A stretch of 6,324 bases of DNA from Desulfobulbus sp. Its GTDB lineage: Bacteria > Desulfobacterota > Desulfobulbia > Desulfobulbales > Desulfobulbaceae. The stretch lies in NCBI GenBank assembly GCA_030602145.1, contig JAUWAH010000151.1, forward strand, positions 1-6,324. Reading direction: 5' to 3'. This document shows, piece by piece, positions 1 to 6,324 of the stretch. The notes under the pieces are model-generated. The model was given only the letters and a program-made list of their open reading frames with translations. It searched no databases and was not told where the DNA came from. The position numbers and the translations under genes are program-made. Each line of letters opens with the position of its first letter. Position 1 is the stretch's first letter.

Positions 1-499
1 GATCGGCCGGCCGGGTCGAATCGTAGTCGATCAGCACCTCGTACAGACCCGCCGGCCGGACCGGCTCGATCCCGGTCCCGCCGGGATCAACGTGGAGGAG
101 CTGGCCGGTCACCGTGTCGGCGTAATAGGTGGGGCCGACCGGAGCCAGCCAGGCATTGCGCACTCCGGGAAGATCGATGAGCAGTTTGCGGTAATCGAGT
201 TCGGTCAGGGGCCGATTGGGCAGGATGCGGCGGGCGGTGACGAATCGGGCCGCCCCCTCGGCGCCGTTGTCGCCCGGCGCGGTCAGCAGATCGGCGATCG
301 GCAGGGAGGTGCGGTAGGCGAGGTCGGTCAGTCCGTAGCAGAGCAGCTCGAGGATGGTGACGCCGGGATCGTGCAGGTTGTAATCGGTCCACACCCTTCG
401 GCTCAGCCGCTGCACGTGGGCCAGACCGATGGCGTACAGTTGCTGCTGATCGAGTGCTGGCTCGGTACCCCTCTTTCTTGCTATGGTCATGGTCGGCAT
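1..499 (-). CDS. Afp12-like eCIS baseplate wedge protein, N-terminal part (3' end outside window)
   Basis: This frame stays open from an ATG at 499 to the left edge, giving 166 codons with no stop, so the C-terminus lies outside the window. The protein begins MPTMTIARKRGTEPALDQQQ. At residues 37-63 it carries WTDYN, then LHDPGVTILELL, then CYGLTDLAYR. I know this signature from the large gpJ-related baseplate proteins of eCIS clusters, which follow the Afp11-like gene. A second conserved-looking block, LTELDYRKLLIDLPGVRNAWL, spans about residues 98-118. The gene is 60 bases downstream of the gpJ-like gene, matching the afp11-afp12 order. The inferred role is a wedge component, analogous to T4 gp6/gp7, in the baseplate of a contractile injection particle. 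The start is uncertain: another in-frame ATG lies at 490, neither ATG has a strong ribosome binding site at normal spacing, and no in-frame ATG, GTG or TTG lies between 499 and the preceding stop codon at 560-562. The family call is firm; the Afp12 rather than Afp11 label rests on position and signature. Confidence 0.85.
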   Translation of the reverse strand, partial: MPTMTIARKRGTEPALDQQQLYAIGLAHVQRLSRRVWTDYNLHDPGVTILELLCYGLTDLAYRTSLPIADLLTAPGDNGAEGAARFVTARRILPNRPLTELDYRKLLIDLPGVRNAWLAPVGPTYYADTVTGQLLHVDPGGTGIEPVRPAGLYEVLIDYDSTRPAD

Positions 500-530
500 G
501 GTGATCGGACCTGTTTGCTGATGATAATGC

Positions 531-535
531 CCTCC
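531..535 (-). promoter_or_regulatory. GGAGG, displaced Shine-Dalgarno-like site
   Basis: The minus strand reads GGAGG here, the best ribosome-binding-like sequence between the gpJ-like stop and the next gene. It lies 31 bases before the ATG at 499, too far for ordinary initiation, and no in-frame start codon lies at 5-10 bases from it. It may help reinitiation after the upstream stop, act through a folded leader, or be a chance match in GC-rich DNA. Confidence 0.25.
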
Positions 536-559
536 GGCGGCAAAACAGCGCGGCCGGCG

Positions 560-3500
560 TCAGACCGCCCGGAGGCGATGGGCGACCGCGGACACGAGGA
601 TGGTATCCGGCGTCCCGGGCCGGATCTCGTTATAGTCCACACCGTCGGTCCCGGTGGCGCCATGGGTATACAGGCGCATTTCCTCGATATAATCGACATA
701 GTCCAGGGCCTCGATGCGCTCCAGCAGCACCGATTTGACCACCATGCCGCCGAAACCGAGGTCCGCGCCCCGCTCCGCCGCCATCCAGGGGGAAAGCAGG
801 GAGATGATCGCCCGGTCGAGTTCGCCGAGCCAGGTGTTGACCGCATAGCCGCGATGCAAGCGGACCGCGCAGTCCACCAGGACCTGCTGATATCGGGGGT
901 TGCGCACCGCCACCCTGACCTGGCCGGGGCAGCGCGCCCGGACATGGTCGGCGATCCGGGTCAGGGTGTCGGCATCGACCTTGGGCTGGAAAGGGTTGCC
1001 GCCCGACTGCCGGCGCAGATCCGGCACCACCACCAGCAGGACATGGCCCGGCGTCAGCCAGCAATCGCCGCTGGCGTGGGGAATGCACTTGACCCGATGC
1101 ACGGCGGGAAAGGCCTCCAGCACGATCCGTTCGTAATCCCAGGCGGTGATGCAGCGGTTTTTGTGCCGCAACCGCTCGGCGACCCGGGTATGAAAATGAG
1201 CCTCGGTTTCGGCCGGACGGCCGCCGAAACTCCCGTACGGCTGGCGGATGGTCTTGATCGTTGCCGGTCCGGAGCGCATCGCCGTGATCGAACCGGCGGG
1301 CAGGGCAATCGGTGGCGGGGTCAGATCGTCGCCGGGATCGACGAAGCTGAGCGGGACCGCACCCGCCGCCACCTCGATGAGCCGCGCCACCGCTCCCGGA
1401 TTGCGGGCCACCGCGGCCTGCAACCAGACAGCCCCGGCGGGCAGCCGGGTATTGGTGGTGGTGGTCTCGGACGGAAGAACAAGGGAGACGATGCCGCTGG
1501 TCAACAGGCCGTTGGTGGTATCCTCCACCAGGCTCCGAGCATCCAGCGGCCGCCAGGAGTTGGCACAGAGCACCGACCAGTGGACCGGAGGCGCGACCAG
1601 GTCAGGGTCACCGCTGCCTTCGGCCACCTGGACAAGAAGCGAGAGGCTGTCGCCGCCGCGGAGATCGGCCAATCCGATCTGCAGGTGTCCCATCCCCTCG
1701 AAGCGGGGCAGCAGGGAGACGGTCTGGTCGTCCTGAAAGGCGGACTGTTGGCGCTGATAGCCGTGCTCACGCAGGCAGCCGAAGGGCGTCACCTGGAAAA
1801 AGACGCATTCCGGCCGGGCAAAATCGTCCAGACTGACCGGCCCCCGGTCATCATCGGCGATGCGCACCGTTCCCGAGGAGGCCGTATATCCCAGAGTCAA
1901 GGCGCGAACGGCCGGCGTGTAGGGTTCGGCCGGCAGGTCCGGCTCGGTGCCGGTGGAGCCGGCGCGCACCACCTGCTCGACGAATCGGCGCCGGTAGGTG
2001 TCGTGGTGGAACCCCTGTTCCAGGGTCAGGGTGATCCGATCCCGAACCGGTGACGGGACGGCCGGCGGGCCGGCAACCAGCAGCGGCCGGGTGAGGATCG
2101 TGGCCCGAACCTTCTGGATGGCCCAGGGGGTTTGGACCCGCTCCAGGCCGCGCAGCCGTGCTGCCCTGCTCGGTCCGGCACCACCGTATGGGGTGGCGTT
2201 GGTGAAGGCCAGGGTGCGCACCGCCCTGCCGTCGGCAGCGTCGAACAGCGGTTCGCCCTGACGGACGCACCGCCAACCGGAGGCGTCGCCAAAGGCCACG
2301 GTGGCGGTGAACGAGGTGTTGTCGATGCTCCGAAGGTTGTAGCGACGGTAGCGGTTGGCAAAACGTGCCGGGGCATCCTGCCACTCGATGGCCAGGGTCA
2401 ATTCGGAGAGCGACTTGGCCAAGGCTTCGGGGCACCCGATGGCCAACCGTCCCCCCGAGACCGGTTGGGGGCCAAAGGGCAGGAACGTCTTGGTTGGGTT
2501 CAGCCCGCCGAGATCGTTCTCCAGGGTCAGGGAGACCATCCCCTGTACCCGCACCGAAACCGCCGCGCTGCGAAGATGCAATGACCGGAGGGCCGTATAA
2601 CCGATGCTGCCGGCATCCTGGCGGAGGAGCACCTGCACGACCGGCGCCTCGGCGACGAAGTGGCCGCCGTGGAGTTCGGGATGGTAATCGACCACCGGTG
2701 GCCCATCCTGATCCACGGTCAGGGAAAAACGCAACTGGGCTGTGCCCCGGCCACCATCGGTCAGGCTGAGGCTTTCGGGGGCAAAAGGCCCCAACCATCC
2801 CTGGTCGCCAGTGAGAAAGATCTCGAAGGCTTCGCTGAGGGCGGCGGCCGTCACCCGGCGGTTGCCAACCGCATCCAGGGTCAGGTTCACGGTCGCGGTG
2901 CGGGTTCCCTCCCGCATGCGCAGAACCGGAGCGGCCAGGGCAAAGCCGATGGCAGCGGGCGGCAGGCCATCGTGGCCCAGCCCCTGCCAGGCGGGAGTCT
3001 GCGGATCAAGCGGTTCACCAAGGCCATCGGCGGAATTGGCCACCGGCGCCGCCAGTACCCGGCCCTGCCCCGCCGTATCGACGAAGACGCTCCGCAGGCC
3101 GATCACCGTGGCATGATTGATCACCGTGACCCTTTCCGGGGCGTAGAGTTGTTCCCTGCCCAACCGATCCTTGCCGGCCACAAAGCGGTGGTCCGGACCG
3201 AGCAGCACCGGCGGGGCGTTTTTCTTCAATTCCACGAGCAGATGAACCCGGTCGGCCCGGGCGGAGCGCGTGGCGAACCGGAGCACCTGCCGATAGAAAA
3301 AATCCAGGTGACGGCCGGTCAGGCCGTTGAGCCGCTGCTGGGGCAGTTTGTAGAGTTCGAGGAAGGCGACCAACAGGCCGAGATGGGGGGTGATTGTTCC
3401 CTGGTCGTGGGTGAGCAGGCGGTGCACCGCCGCCTCGTCGGCGGGGAAAAAGGATGACCAGTCGCCGGACTCTGTTTCGGGATCGCCGTCGTAGAAGCGG

Positions 3501-3655
3501 ATATGGCCGGCCAGCCTGCGCAGAAAACGCAGCAGGTCGGCGCCGCTCTGTTCGTCGACATCGGTATGGTGCACGTCCAACTCGGCGGGCAGCCGTTCGG
3601 CCTGGCTCTGTCCGAGGCGGAAAATGAGATTCCGGATGATGTCGCGTTCTGCCAT
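560..3655 (-). CDS. gpJ-like (Afp11-type) large baseplate wedge protein
   Basis: A 1031-residue soluble protein with no signal peptide or membrane segment. The N-terminal region (about 1-190) has GDWSSFF at 64-70, HLGLLVAFLELY at 91-102, LTGRHLDFFYRQVLRF at about 112-127, and a gpJ-type strand region at 135-182 with VELKKNAPPVLLGP and FVAGKDRLGREQLY. These resemble the N-termini of large eCIS baseplate proteins. The C-terminal region (about 820-1031) looks like Baseplate_J: HTRVAERLRHKNR at 822-834, WDYERIVLEAFP at 839-850, VKCIPH, then PGHVLLVVVPDLR at about 870-882 and a closing alpha/beta segment. The middle (about 200-815) is beta-rich with no motif I can name. The inferred role is the main wedge protein, analogous to T4 gp6, holding the ring around the spike until contraction. 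The start ATG follows the gp25-like stop by 24 bases with only a weak ribosome site, so translation is probably coupled. The C-terminus resembles gpJ more than T6SS TssF. Confidence 0.9.
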   Translation of the reverse strand: MAERDIIRNLIFRLGQSQAERLPAELDVHHTDVDEQSGADLLRFLRRLAGHIRFYDGDPETESGDWSSFFPADEAAVHRLLTHDQGTITPHLGLLVAFLELYKLPQQRLNGLTGRHLDFFYRQVLRFATRSARADRVHLLVELKKNAPPVLLGPDHRFVAGKDRLGREQLYAPERVTVINHATVIGLRSVFVDTAGQGRVLAAPVANSADGLGEPLDPQTPAWQGLGHDGLPPAAIGFALAAPVLRMREGTRTATVNLTLDAVGNRRVTAAALSEAFEIFLTGDQGWLGPFAPESLSLTDGGRGTAQLRFSLTVDQDGPPVVDYHPELHGGHFVAEAPVVQVLLRQDAGSIGYTALRSLHLRSAAVSVRVQGMVSLTLENDLGGLNPTKTFLPFGPQPVSGGRLAIGCPEALAKSLSELTLAIEWQDAPARFANRYRRYNLRSIDNTSFTATVAFGDASGWRCVRQGEPLFDAADGRAVRTLAFTNATPYGGAGPSRAARLRGLERVQTPWAIQKVRATILTRPLLVAGPPAVPSPVRDRITLTLEQGFHHDTYRRRFVEQVVRAGSTGTEPDLPAEPYTPAVRALTLGYTASSGTVRIADDDRGPVSLDDFARPECVFFQVTPFGCLREHGYQRQQSAFQDDQTVSLLPRFEGMGHLQIGLADLRGGDSLSLLVQVAEGSGDPDLVAPPVHWSVLCANSWRPLDARSLVEDTTNGLLTSGIVSLVLPSETTTTNTRLPAGAVWLQAAVARNPGAVARLIEVAAGAVPLSFVDPGDDLTPPPIALPAGSITAMRSGPATIKTIRQPYGSFGGRPAETEAHFHTRVAERLRHKNRCITAWDYERIVLEAFPAVHRVKCIPHASGDCWLTPGHVLLVVVPDLRRQSGGNPFQPKVDADTLTRIADHVRARCPGQVRVAVRNPRYQQVLVDCAVRLHRGYAVNTWLGELDRAIISLLSPWMAAERGADLGFGGMVVKSVLLERIEALDYVDYIEEMRLYTHGATGTDGVDYNEIRPGTPDTILVSAVAHRLRAV

Positions 3656-3679
3656 GGCGCCGCCGTTTTGTGGGTGAAA

Positions 3680-4135
3680 TCAGCCTTGGTTGCCGGTCAT
3701 TGCCCGCCGCATTTCGTTGCCGTCCGAGAGATAGAACGGATAGACCAGATTGTAGCGGGAGTTGGTGGCCCGCACCGCATAGTCGACGATGAGGGCGATC
3801 CGGCCATCGTGCTGGGCGGTGGTCTCCAGATCGAGCGACAGCAGGTCGATCCGCGGCTCATGCACCAGGATGGCGGTCCGCACCCGGTCCTTGAGAAAGG
3901 TCTGCATGGTCGTGCCGAGCGATTCGAACAGCAGGGCCTGCATATCAATTCCGTAGTCGGGGTGCAGGAACCGCTCCCCGGCCACCGTCCCCAGAAGGAG
4001 GATGAGGCTGGCGCGGATGTCCTCCTCATCCTCGGTCATGCGCACCTCGCCGCTGGCGCGGTCGAACCGGGGCGGAAAACTCCAGCCCCTGCCGAGGAAA
4101 GAGGTGTACAGCGGGTCTGATCCGTGGTCGTTCAT
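3680..4135 (-). CDS. GPW/gp25-family baseplate wedge protein (Afp9-like)
   Basis: A 151-residue protein of the GPW/gp25 family, the usual length for Afp9-type members. FLGRGWSFPPRF occupies residues 13-24, the hallmark N-terminal segment. EDIRASLILLLGT at 38-50 leads into AGERFLHPDYG at about 52-62, and HEPRI at 92-96 is the conserved core motif. In T4 gp25 and its T6SS counterpart TssE, this fold joins the wedge to the first sheath ring and primes sheath assembly, which is the inferred role here. The ATG at 4135 is chosen because the conserved FLGRGW segment begins 12 residues later, and an in-frame stop lies a short distance upstream with no earlier start. The ribosome site is poor: AAGG lies only one base before the ATG. 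Its neighbours (VgrG and PAAR upstream, gpJ-like downstream) favour eCIS over T6SS, where TssE would sit beside TssF and TssG. Confidence 0.94.
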   Translation of the reverse strand: MNDHGSDPLYTSFLGRGWSFPPRFDRASGEVRMTEDEEDIRASLILLLGTVAGERFLHPDYGIDMQALLFESLGTTMQTFLKDRVRTAILVHEPRIDLLSLDLETTAQHDGRIALIVDYAVRATNSRYNLVYPFYLSDGNEMRRAMTGNQG

Positions 4136-4195
4136 GCCTTGTCCATCAGGTTGTACTTGCCATCATGCTTCCGTCGTCTCCGACGGCCCTGGTCG

Positions 4196-4474
4196 TCAAC
4201 CGATCTGCACCGTCGGTTCGCCGACCAGTGCCATGGCCGCGCAGCCGCACGGGTCCGTGGTGCGCAGGGCCGGCAGGCCGCCGATCAGCACCGTCCCGCT
4301 GCCGACCGCAAAGGGGCTGACCGTCGGCTGATGGCCGCTGGGCGGCAGGGCGCAAACATGGGTGTCGCCGGCCACCGCCGCGGGCATGCCGCCGATCAGC
4401 ACCGTGGCCACGCCCGGCCCGACCACGGCGCCGCCATGGGTGCTCACATCCCCTACCCTCGCTGCCGGTGGCAT
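4196..4474 (-). CDS. PAAR-repeat spike-tip protein (Afp10-like)
   Basis: A 92-residue stand-alone PAAR protein with no toxin or linker extension. It opens MPPAARVGDVSTHGG, the canonical PAAR start, and contains VLIGGMPAAVAGDTHVC at 25-41 and a second related block VLIGGLPALRTTDPCGC at 62-78. PAAR proteins fold into a small cone that binds the blunt end of the VgrG/gp5 trimer and sharpens the spike. Family members hold a metal ion with His and Cys side chains; the candidates here are His13, His39, Cys41, His48, Cys76 and Cys78, but which ones bind cannot be told from sequence. The ATG at 4474 is well supported by GGAGG eight bases upstream. It starts 30 bases after the VgrG stop codon, fitting co-production with its partner. 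In Afp the order is spike, gp25, PAAR; here PAAR comes before gp25. With no C-terminal extension, it does not itself look like an effector. Confidence 0.95.
   Translation of the reverse strand: MPPAARVGDVSTHGGAVVGPGVATVLIGGMPAAVAGDTHVCALPPSGHQPTVSPFAVGSGTVLIGGLPALRTTDPCGCAAMALVGEPTVQIG
4277..4294. repeat. 18-bp direct repeat, copy 1, inside PAAR gene
   Basis: These 18 bases are identical to positions 4388-4405. Read on the minus strand they encode TVLIGG of the second PAAR block. The two copies are 111 bases apart, exactly 37 codons, so they are in the same reading frame. This points to internal duplication within the PAAR fold or to strong codon-level constraint on a repeated structural motif. 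Confidence 0.9.
4388..4405. repeat. 18-bp direct repeat, copy 2, inside PAAR gene
   Basis: An exact copy of positions 4277-4294. It encodes TVLIGG of the first PAAR block, just before the MPAAVAGD segment. It belongs to the coding sequence and is not a mobile or recombination site. Confidence 0.9.
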
Positions 4475-4482
4475 CGGCTGGC

Positions 4483-4487
4483 CCTCC
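4483..4487 (-). promoter_or_regulatory. Ribosome binding site of the PAAR gene
   Basis: The minus strand reads GGAGG with an eight-base spacer to the ATG at 4474. It is the clearest Shine-Dalgarno site in the window and fixes the PAAR start. Its strength, compared with the weak sites before the wedge genes, suggests independent translation of the tip protein. Confidence 0.8.
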
Positions 4488-4504
4488 GTCCGGTGGATTC
4501 CGGT

Positions 4505-6256
4505 TCAGTTGATGCGCACCAACGATCCCCTGATCGTGGCCACGCCGCTGCTGCTGATCTCGACCCCGCCGCTGCTCTCCAGCTTGAAATCGGCGCCGCC
4601 CTTGACCGCCAGCGAGGTGCCCGCCTCAAGGGTCAATGCCGTTGCCGCCTTGAGGGTGAGCGCCGTGCTGCTCTCGATGGTGATGCCGCTCTGGTCCATC
4701 GCCAGCCTGTTGCCGTGCTGGTCTTCGAGGATGACGGCCCGATCCGCTTCGCTCAGGATGAGGGCGTTGCCGGCCGGGGTCGCAAGCCGCAGCACCGAGG
4801 TGTCGTCGTTGAAGGAGATCTCCATGCCCGAGCGGCTCCGGTAGATCTTCTCGTGGTTGTCATCGGACCCGGCAAGCGGCGCCGGTTTGGCGCTGCTGTG
4901 GAGCATGCCTAGGATCACCGGATGGCGGGGATCGTCGTTGACAAAGCCGAGCGCCACCTCATCGCCGATTTCCGGTCGGAAGAAGAACCCCCGCTCATGG
5001 CCGGCATCAAGCGCCGCCACCCGGCACCAGACGCCGTCTTCGTCACTGCTGACCAGGGGCATCCGCACCCGCACCCGGTGCTCGCCGTCCGGATCCTCGT
5101 TGCCGGTGACCACGCCGATCTGGAGGCCGTTGATGCCGGGCACCAGGGCCGCCGCCTTGGGGGCGGTGACCGGCTGCTGCCGGCCCAGCCAGCCGTCGAG
5201 GCCGCCGACCTGGAGATGGGTCTTCCACCCCTGGATCAGGTCGAAATCGTGCCGGACGCCGCTGACATAGGCCGTGCCGTTGTAGCGGTCGCCCACCCCG
5301 CCGAGGGTGACCAGATCGCCGGGGTTGACCGTGCCGATGCCCTCGCACTTGATCCGGCCGTTCACCCGGCTCATCTGCGTCTTCAGCAAGTGGGCGTCGG
5401 CCCAGGCCTGGGCCTCGTCGGCCGCCACCGCCGCGTGCTGCAAGCGGTAGCTGTCCAGGCCGACCACCCCGGCCAGGTCGGCGACGCCCAAGTTGCCGGG
5501 ACCGGTGATGCCGGGGTCCGTTGCCTGCCGCTCCACCACCTCCTGCAAGGCTCCGTCCCAGGTCCGGCCGGTCACCGCATTGTACTGTCCCCGGGCATCC
5601 ATCTGCACGTCCATCTCCAGGATGGTGGCGCCGAACAGCAGCCGGCAGGCCGGGGCGGCGCCGGTCGCCGGTGCCCTGACCGCGACCTCCTCGCCGTTGG
5701 TGAACACCAACAGGCCGTTGGCCTCGGCCCGCATGAGCAGGTAGTCCCAGTCGGTGCAGTCGTACTGGACCTGCTGTTTGTGGGTCACTGCGGTCGCCTC
5801 GACCTCGGCCCGCAGGCCGGCCCGCTCCACCAGGGAGGTGATGATGTCGCCGTCGGTCCGGTCGACGAAGTAGCCGTTGTTGACTCCCACGGTCAGTTTG
5901 ACCGCCCGGTGCCGGCATTCGACCACCACCTGCGGCGTCACCCGGTCACGGATCTTCAGGCTCTGCCGGATCACGATGCCGGTGAACAGGATCACGGGGT
6001 CGTCGGTGGAGCCGGCCAGGATCTGCACCGCCCTGCCCGGAACGAACAGGTCGCCGCTGCTCAGGGGGAAACGGCCCGTGGCGGCGGCGCCATCGGCATA
6101 GGCCAGCCGGGCGGAGGCGATGCGATTGGCCGCCTTGGTCACGGTCACGGCAAGCAGGTGATGTTCCCGTCCCACCTCGACCCCCTCCACCTTGACGGTG
6201 AAGGCGCGGTGTCCGGCGGCGATGGGCAGGGTGCGTTCTTCGGGAATGACGGTCAC
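4505..6256 (-). CDS. VgrG/Afp8-like central spike protein (gp27-gp5 fusion)
   Basis: A 583-residue protein with the two-part VgrG architecture. The gp27-like hub covers about 1-355, with NRIASARLAYADG at 44-56, FVPGRAVQILAG at 71-82, and QYDCTDWDYLLMRAEANGLL at about 164-183, the VgrG-type motif. An OB-fold of the gp5 type follows (about 375-455), with GVVTGNEDPDGEHRVRV, RPEIGDEVALGF and HPVILGMLHS. The tail (about 470-583) is short beta-strand repeats such as TALTLKAATALTLEAG, as expected for the trimeric beta-helix needle, ending in SLVRIN. There is no lysozyme domain and no C-terminal effector extension. The inferred role is the trimeric spike at the baseplate centre, capped by the adjacent PAAR protein and punching the target membrane. 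The start is GTG at 6256, overlapping the LysM stop as GTGA, which suggests translational coupling; no other in-frame start lies just upstream. The length fits compact eCIS spikes rather than evolved T6SS VgrG proteins. Confidence 0.94.
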   Translation of the reverse strand: MTVIPEERTLPIAAGHRAFTVKVEGVEVGREHHLLAVTVTKAANRIASARLAYADGAAATGRFPLSSGDLFVPGRAVQILAGSTDDPVILFTGIVIRQSLKIRDRVTPQVVVECRHRAVKLTVGVNNGYFVDRTDGDIITSLVERAGLRAEVEATAVTHKQQVQYDCTDWDYLLMRAEANGLLVFTNGEEVAVRAPATGAAPACRLLFGATILEMDVQMDARGQYNAVTGRTWDGALQEVVERQATDPGITGPGNLGVADLAGVVGLDSYRLQHAAVAADEAQAWADAHLLKTQMSRVNGRIKCEGIGTVNPGDLVTLGGVGDRYNGTAYVSGVRHDFDLIQGWKTHLQVGGLDGWLGRQQPVTAPKAAALVPGINGLQIGVVTGNEDPDGEHRVRVRMPLVSSDEDGVWCRVAALDAGHERGFFFRPEIGDEVALGFVNDDPRHPVILGMLHSSAKPAPLAGSDDNHEKIYRSRSGMEISFNDDTSVLRLATPAGNALILSEADRAVILEDQHGNRLAMDQSGITIESSTALTLKAATALTLEAGTSLAVKGGADFKLESSGGVEISSSGVATIRGSLVRIN

Positions 6257-6324
6257 TCCAAGGGCGGGAAGATCAGCCTCGCGCCCGGTTGCAGGTTGCG
6301 GAAGTCATCGAGCCGGTTGAACCG
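6253..6324 (-). CDS. LysM-domain baseplate protein, C-terminal end (Afp7-like; 5' end outside window)
   Basis: Only the last 23 residues and the stop codon are present. They read RFNRLDDFRNLQPG followed by ARLIFPPLE. The pattern N-x-L-x-x-(6 residues)-PG-x-x-L-I-(F/I)-P-P is the second half of a LysM repeat. In Afp and PVC clusters a LysM-containing protein (Afp7) directly precedes the spike gene, and in phages LysM proteins such as T4 gp53 sit at the baseplate. The inferred role is therefore to join wedges to the hub rather than to bind cell wall. The frame is open to the right edge and its TGA shares bases with the GTG of the spike gene. The rest of the protein and its start cannot be seen. 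A phage tail protein X type LysM protein is a close alternative with the same role. Confidence 0.85.
   Translation of the reverse strand, partial: RFNRLDDFRNLQPGARLIFPPLE

Noticed and set aside
533..562. Possible hairpin after the gpJ-like stop, pairing CCGGC with GCCGG.
   Set aside because: The stem is only five base pairs with a loop of about 14 bases and no following T-run, so it is not a credible terminator; such pairings are common in GC-rich DNA.
92..2053. A 653-codon open frame on the plus strand, opposite the gpJ-like gene.
   Set aside because: It is antisense to a gene with clear conserved motifs. Its translation is low-complexity (rich in G, R, H, D and Q) with no recognisable domain, as expected for shadow frames in GC-rich DNA.
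2660..4120. Plus-strand open frames of 265 and 205 codons (2660-3457 and 3503-4120).
   Set aside because: They lie opposite the gpJ-like and gp25-like genes, have no motif or ribosome site, and show shadow-frame composition.
4131..4195. Possible small gene or PAAR extension in the 60-base gap before gp25: out-of-frame codons end in NLMDKA with a stop overlapping the gp25 ATG as ATGA.
   Set aside because: That frame has no start codon before the ATG of a four-codon stretch, and the PAAR frame already ends naturally in PTVQIG. At most it could be a tiny coupling ORF.
4124..4912. Plus-strand open frame of 262 codons spanning the PAAR gene and the spike tail.
   Set aside because: It runs antisense across two well-supported genes and the gap between them, and its composition is Ala/Arg/His-rich without a domain.
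5043..5918. Minus-strand 291-codon frame inside the spike gene.
   Set aside because: It is a different frame from the VgrG-like protein, rich in Gly, Arg and Pro with no motifs; the VgrG frame explains this DNA.
3680..6256. Type VI secretion cluster, suggested by VgrG, PAAR and a TssE-like gp25 protein.
   Set aside because: The wedge proteins resemble large gpJ/Afp11-12 types rather than TssF/TssG, and a LysM gene directly precedes the spike, which fits eCIS.

Overview
The window is GC-rich and codes almost entirely on the minus strand. It is one tightly packed, leftward-transcribed block of phage-tail-like baseplate genes. The gene set is a LysM protein, a VgrG-type spike, a PAAR tip, a gp25-like wedge protein, a giant gpJ-like wedge protein and a second large wedge protein. 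This is the baseplate module of an extracellular contractile injection system (eCIS), the group that includes the Serratia antifeeding prophage (Afp), the Photorhabdus virulence cassettes (PVC) and MAC arrays. The high GC content and clean proteobacteria-like gene packing suggest a GC-rich Gram-negative bacterium. The sequence alone does not fix the genus.

Layout in the direction of transcription (right to left): (1) 6324-6253, the last 23 residues of a LysM-domain protein (Afp7-like position); (2) 6256-4505, a 583-residue VgrG/Afp8-like spike that starts with GTG and overlaps the LysM stop codon as GTGA; (3) 4474-4196, a 92-residue PAAR tip protein with a clear ribosome binding site; (4) 4135-3680, a 151-residue GPW/gp25-family protein (Afp9-like); (5) 3655-560, a 1031-residue gpJ-like protein (Afp11-like); (6) 499-1, the first 166 codons of a second large wedge protein carrying the DYNLHDPGVTILE signature (Afp12-like), cut by the window edge. 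Intergenic gaps are 24-60 bases. I see no terminator or internal promoter, so one polycistronic message is the simplest reading.

How the parts would work together: by homology with T4 and Afp/PVC structures, the VgrG trimer forms the central spike below the tube, the PAAR protein caps it as a sharp tip, and the LysM protein helps join spike and wedges. The gp25-like, gpJ-like and Afp12-like proteins form the wedges around the hub, with gp25 priming sheath assembly. The sheath, tube, tape-measure, AAA+ ATPase, terminator, fibre and toxin genes are not in this window. They are expected on either side: sheath and tube beyond the right end, and fibre, tape measure, ATPase and cargo beyond the left end.

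The main points of interest are the identity as an eCIS rather than a T6SS or a prophage, the PAAR gene lying before gp25 (the reverse of the Afp order), the unusually large middle region of the gpJ-like protein, and the internally duplicated PAAR gene. No toxin, RNA gene, CRISPR array or transposon was found.
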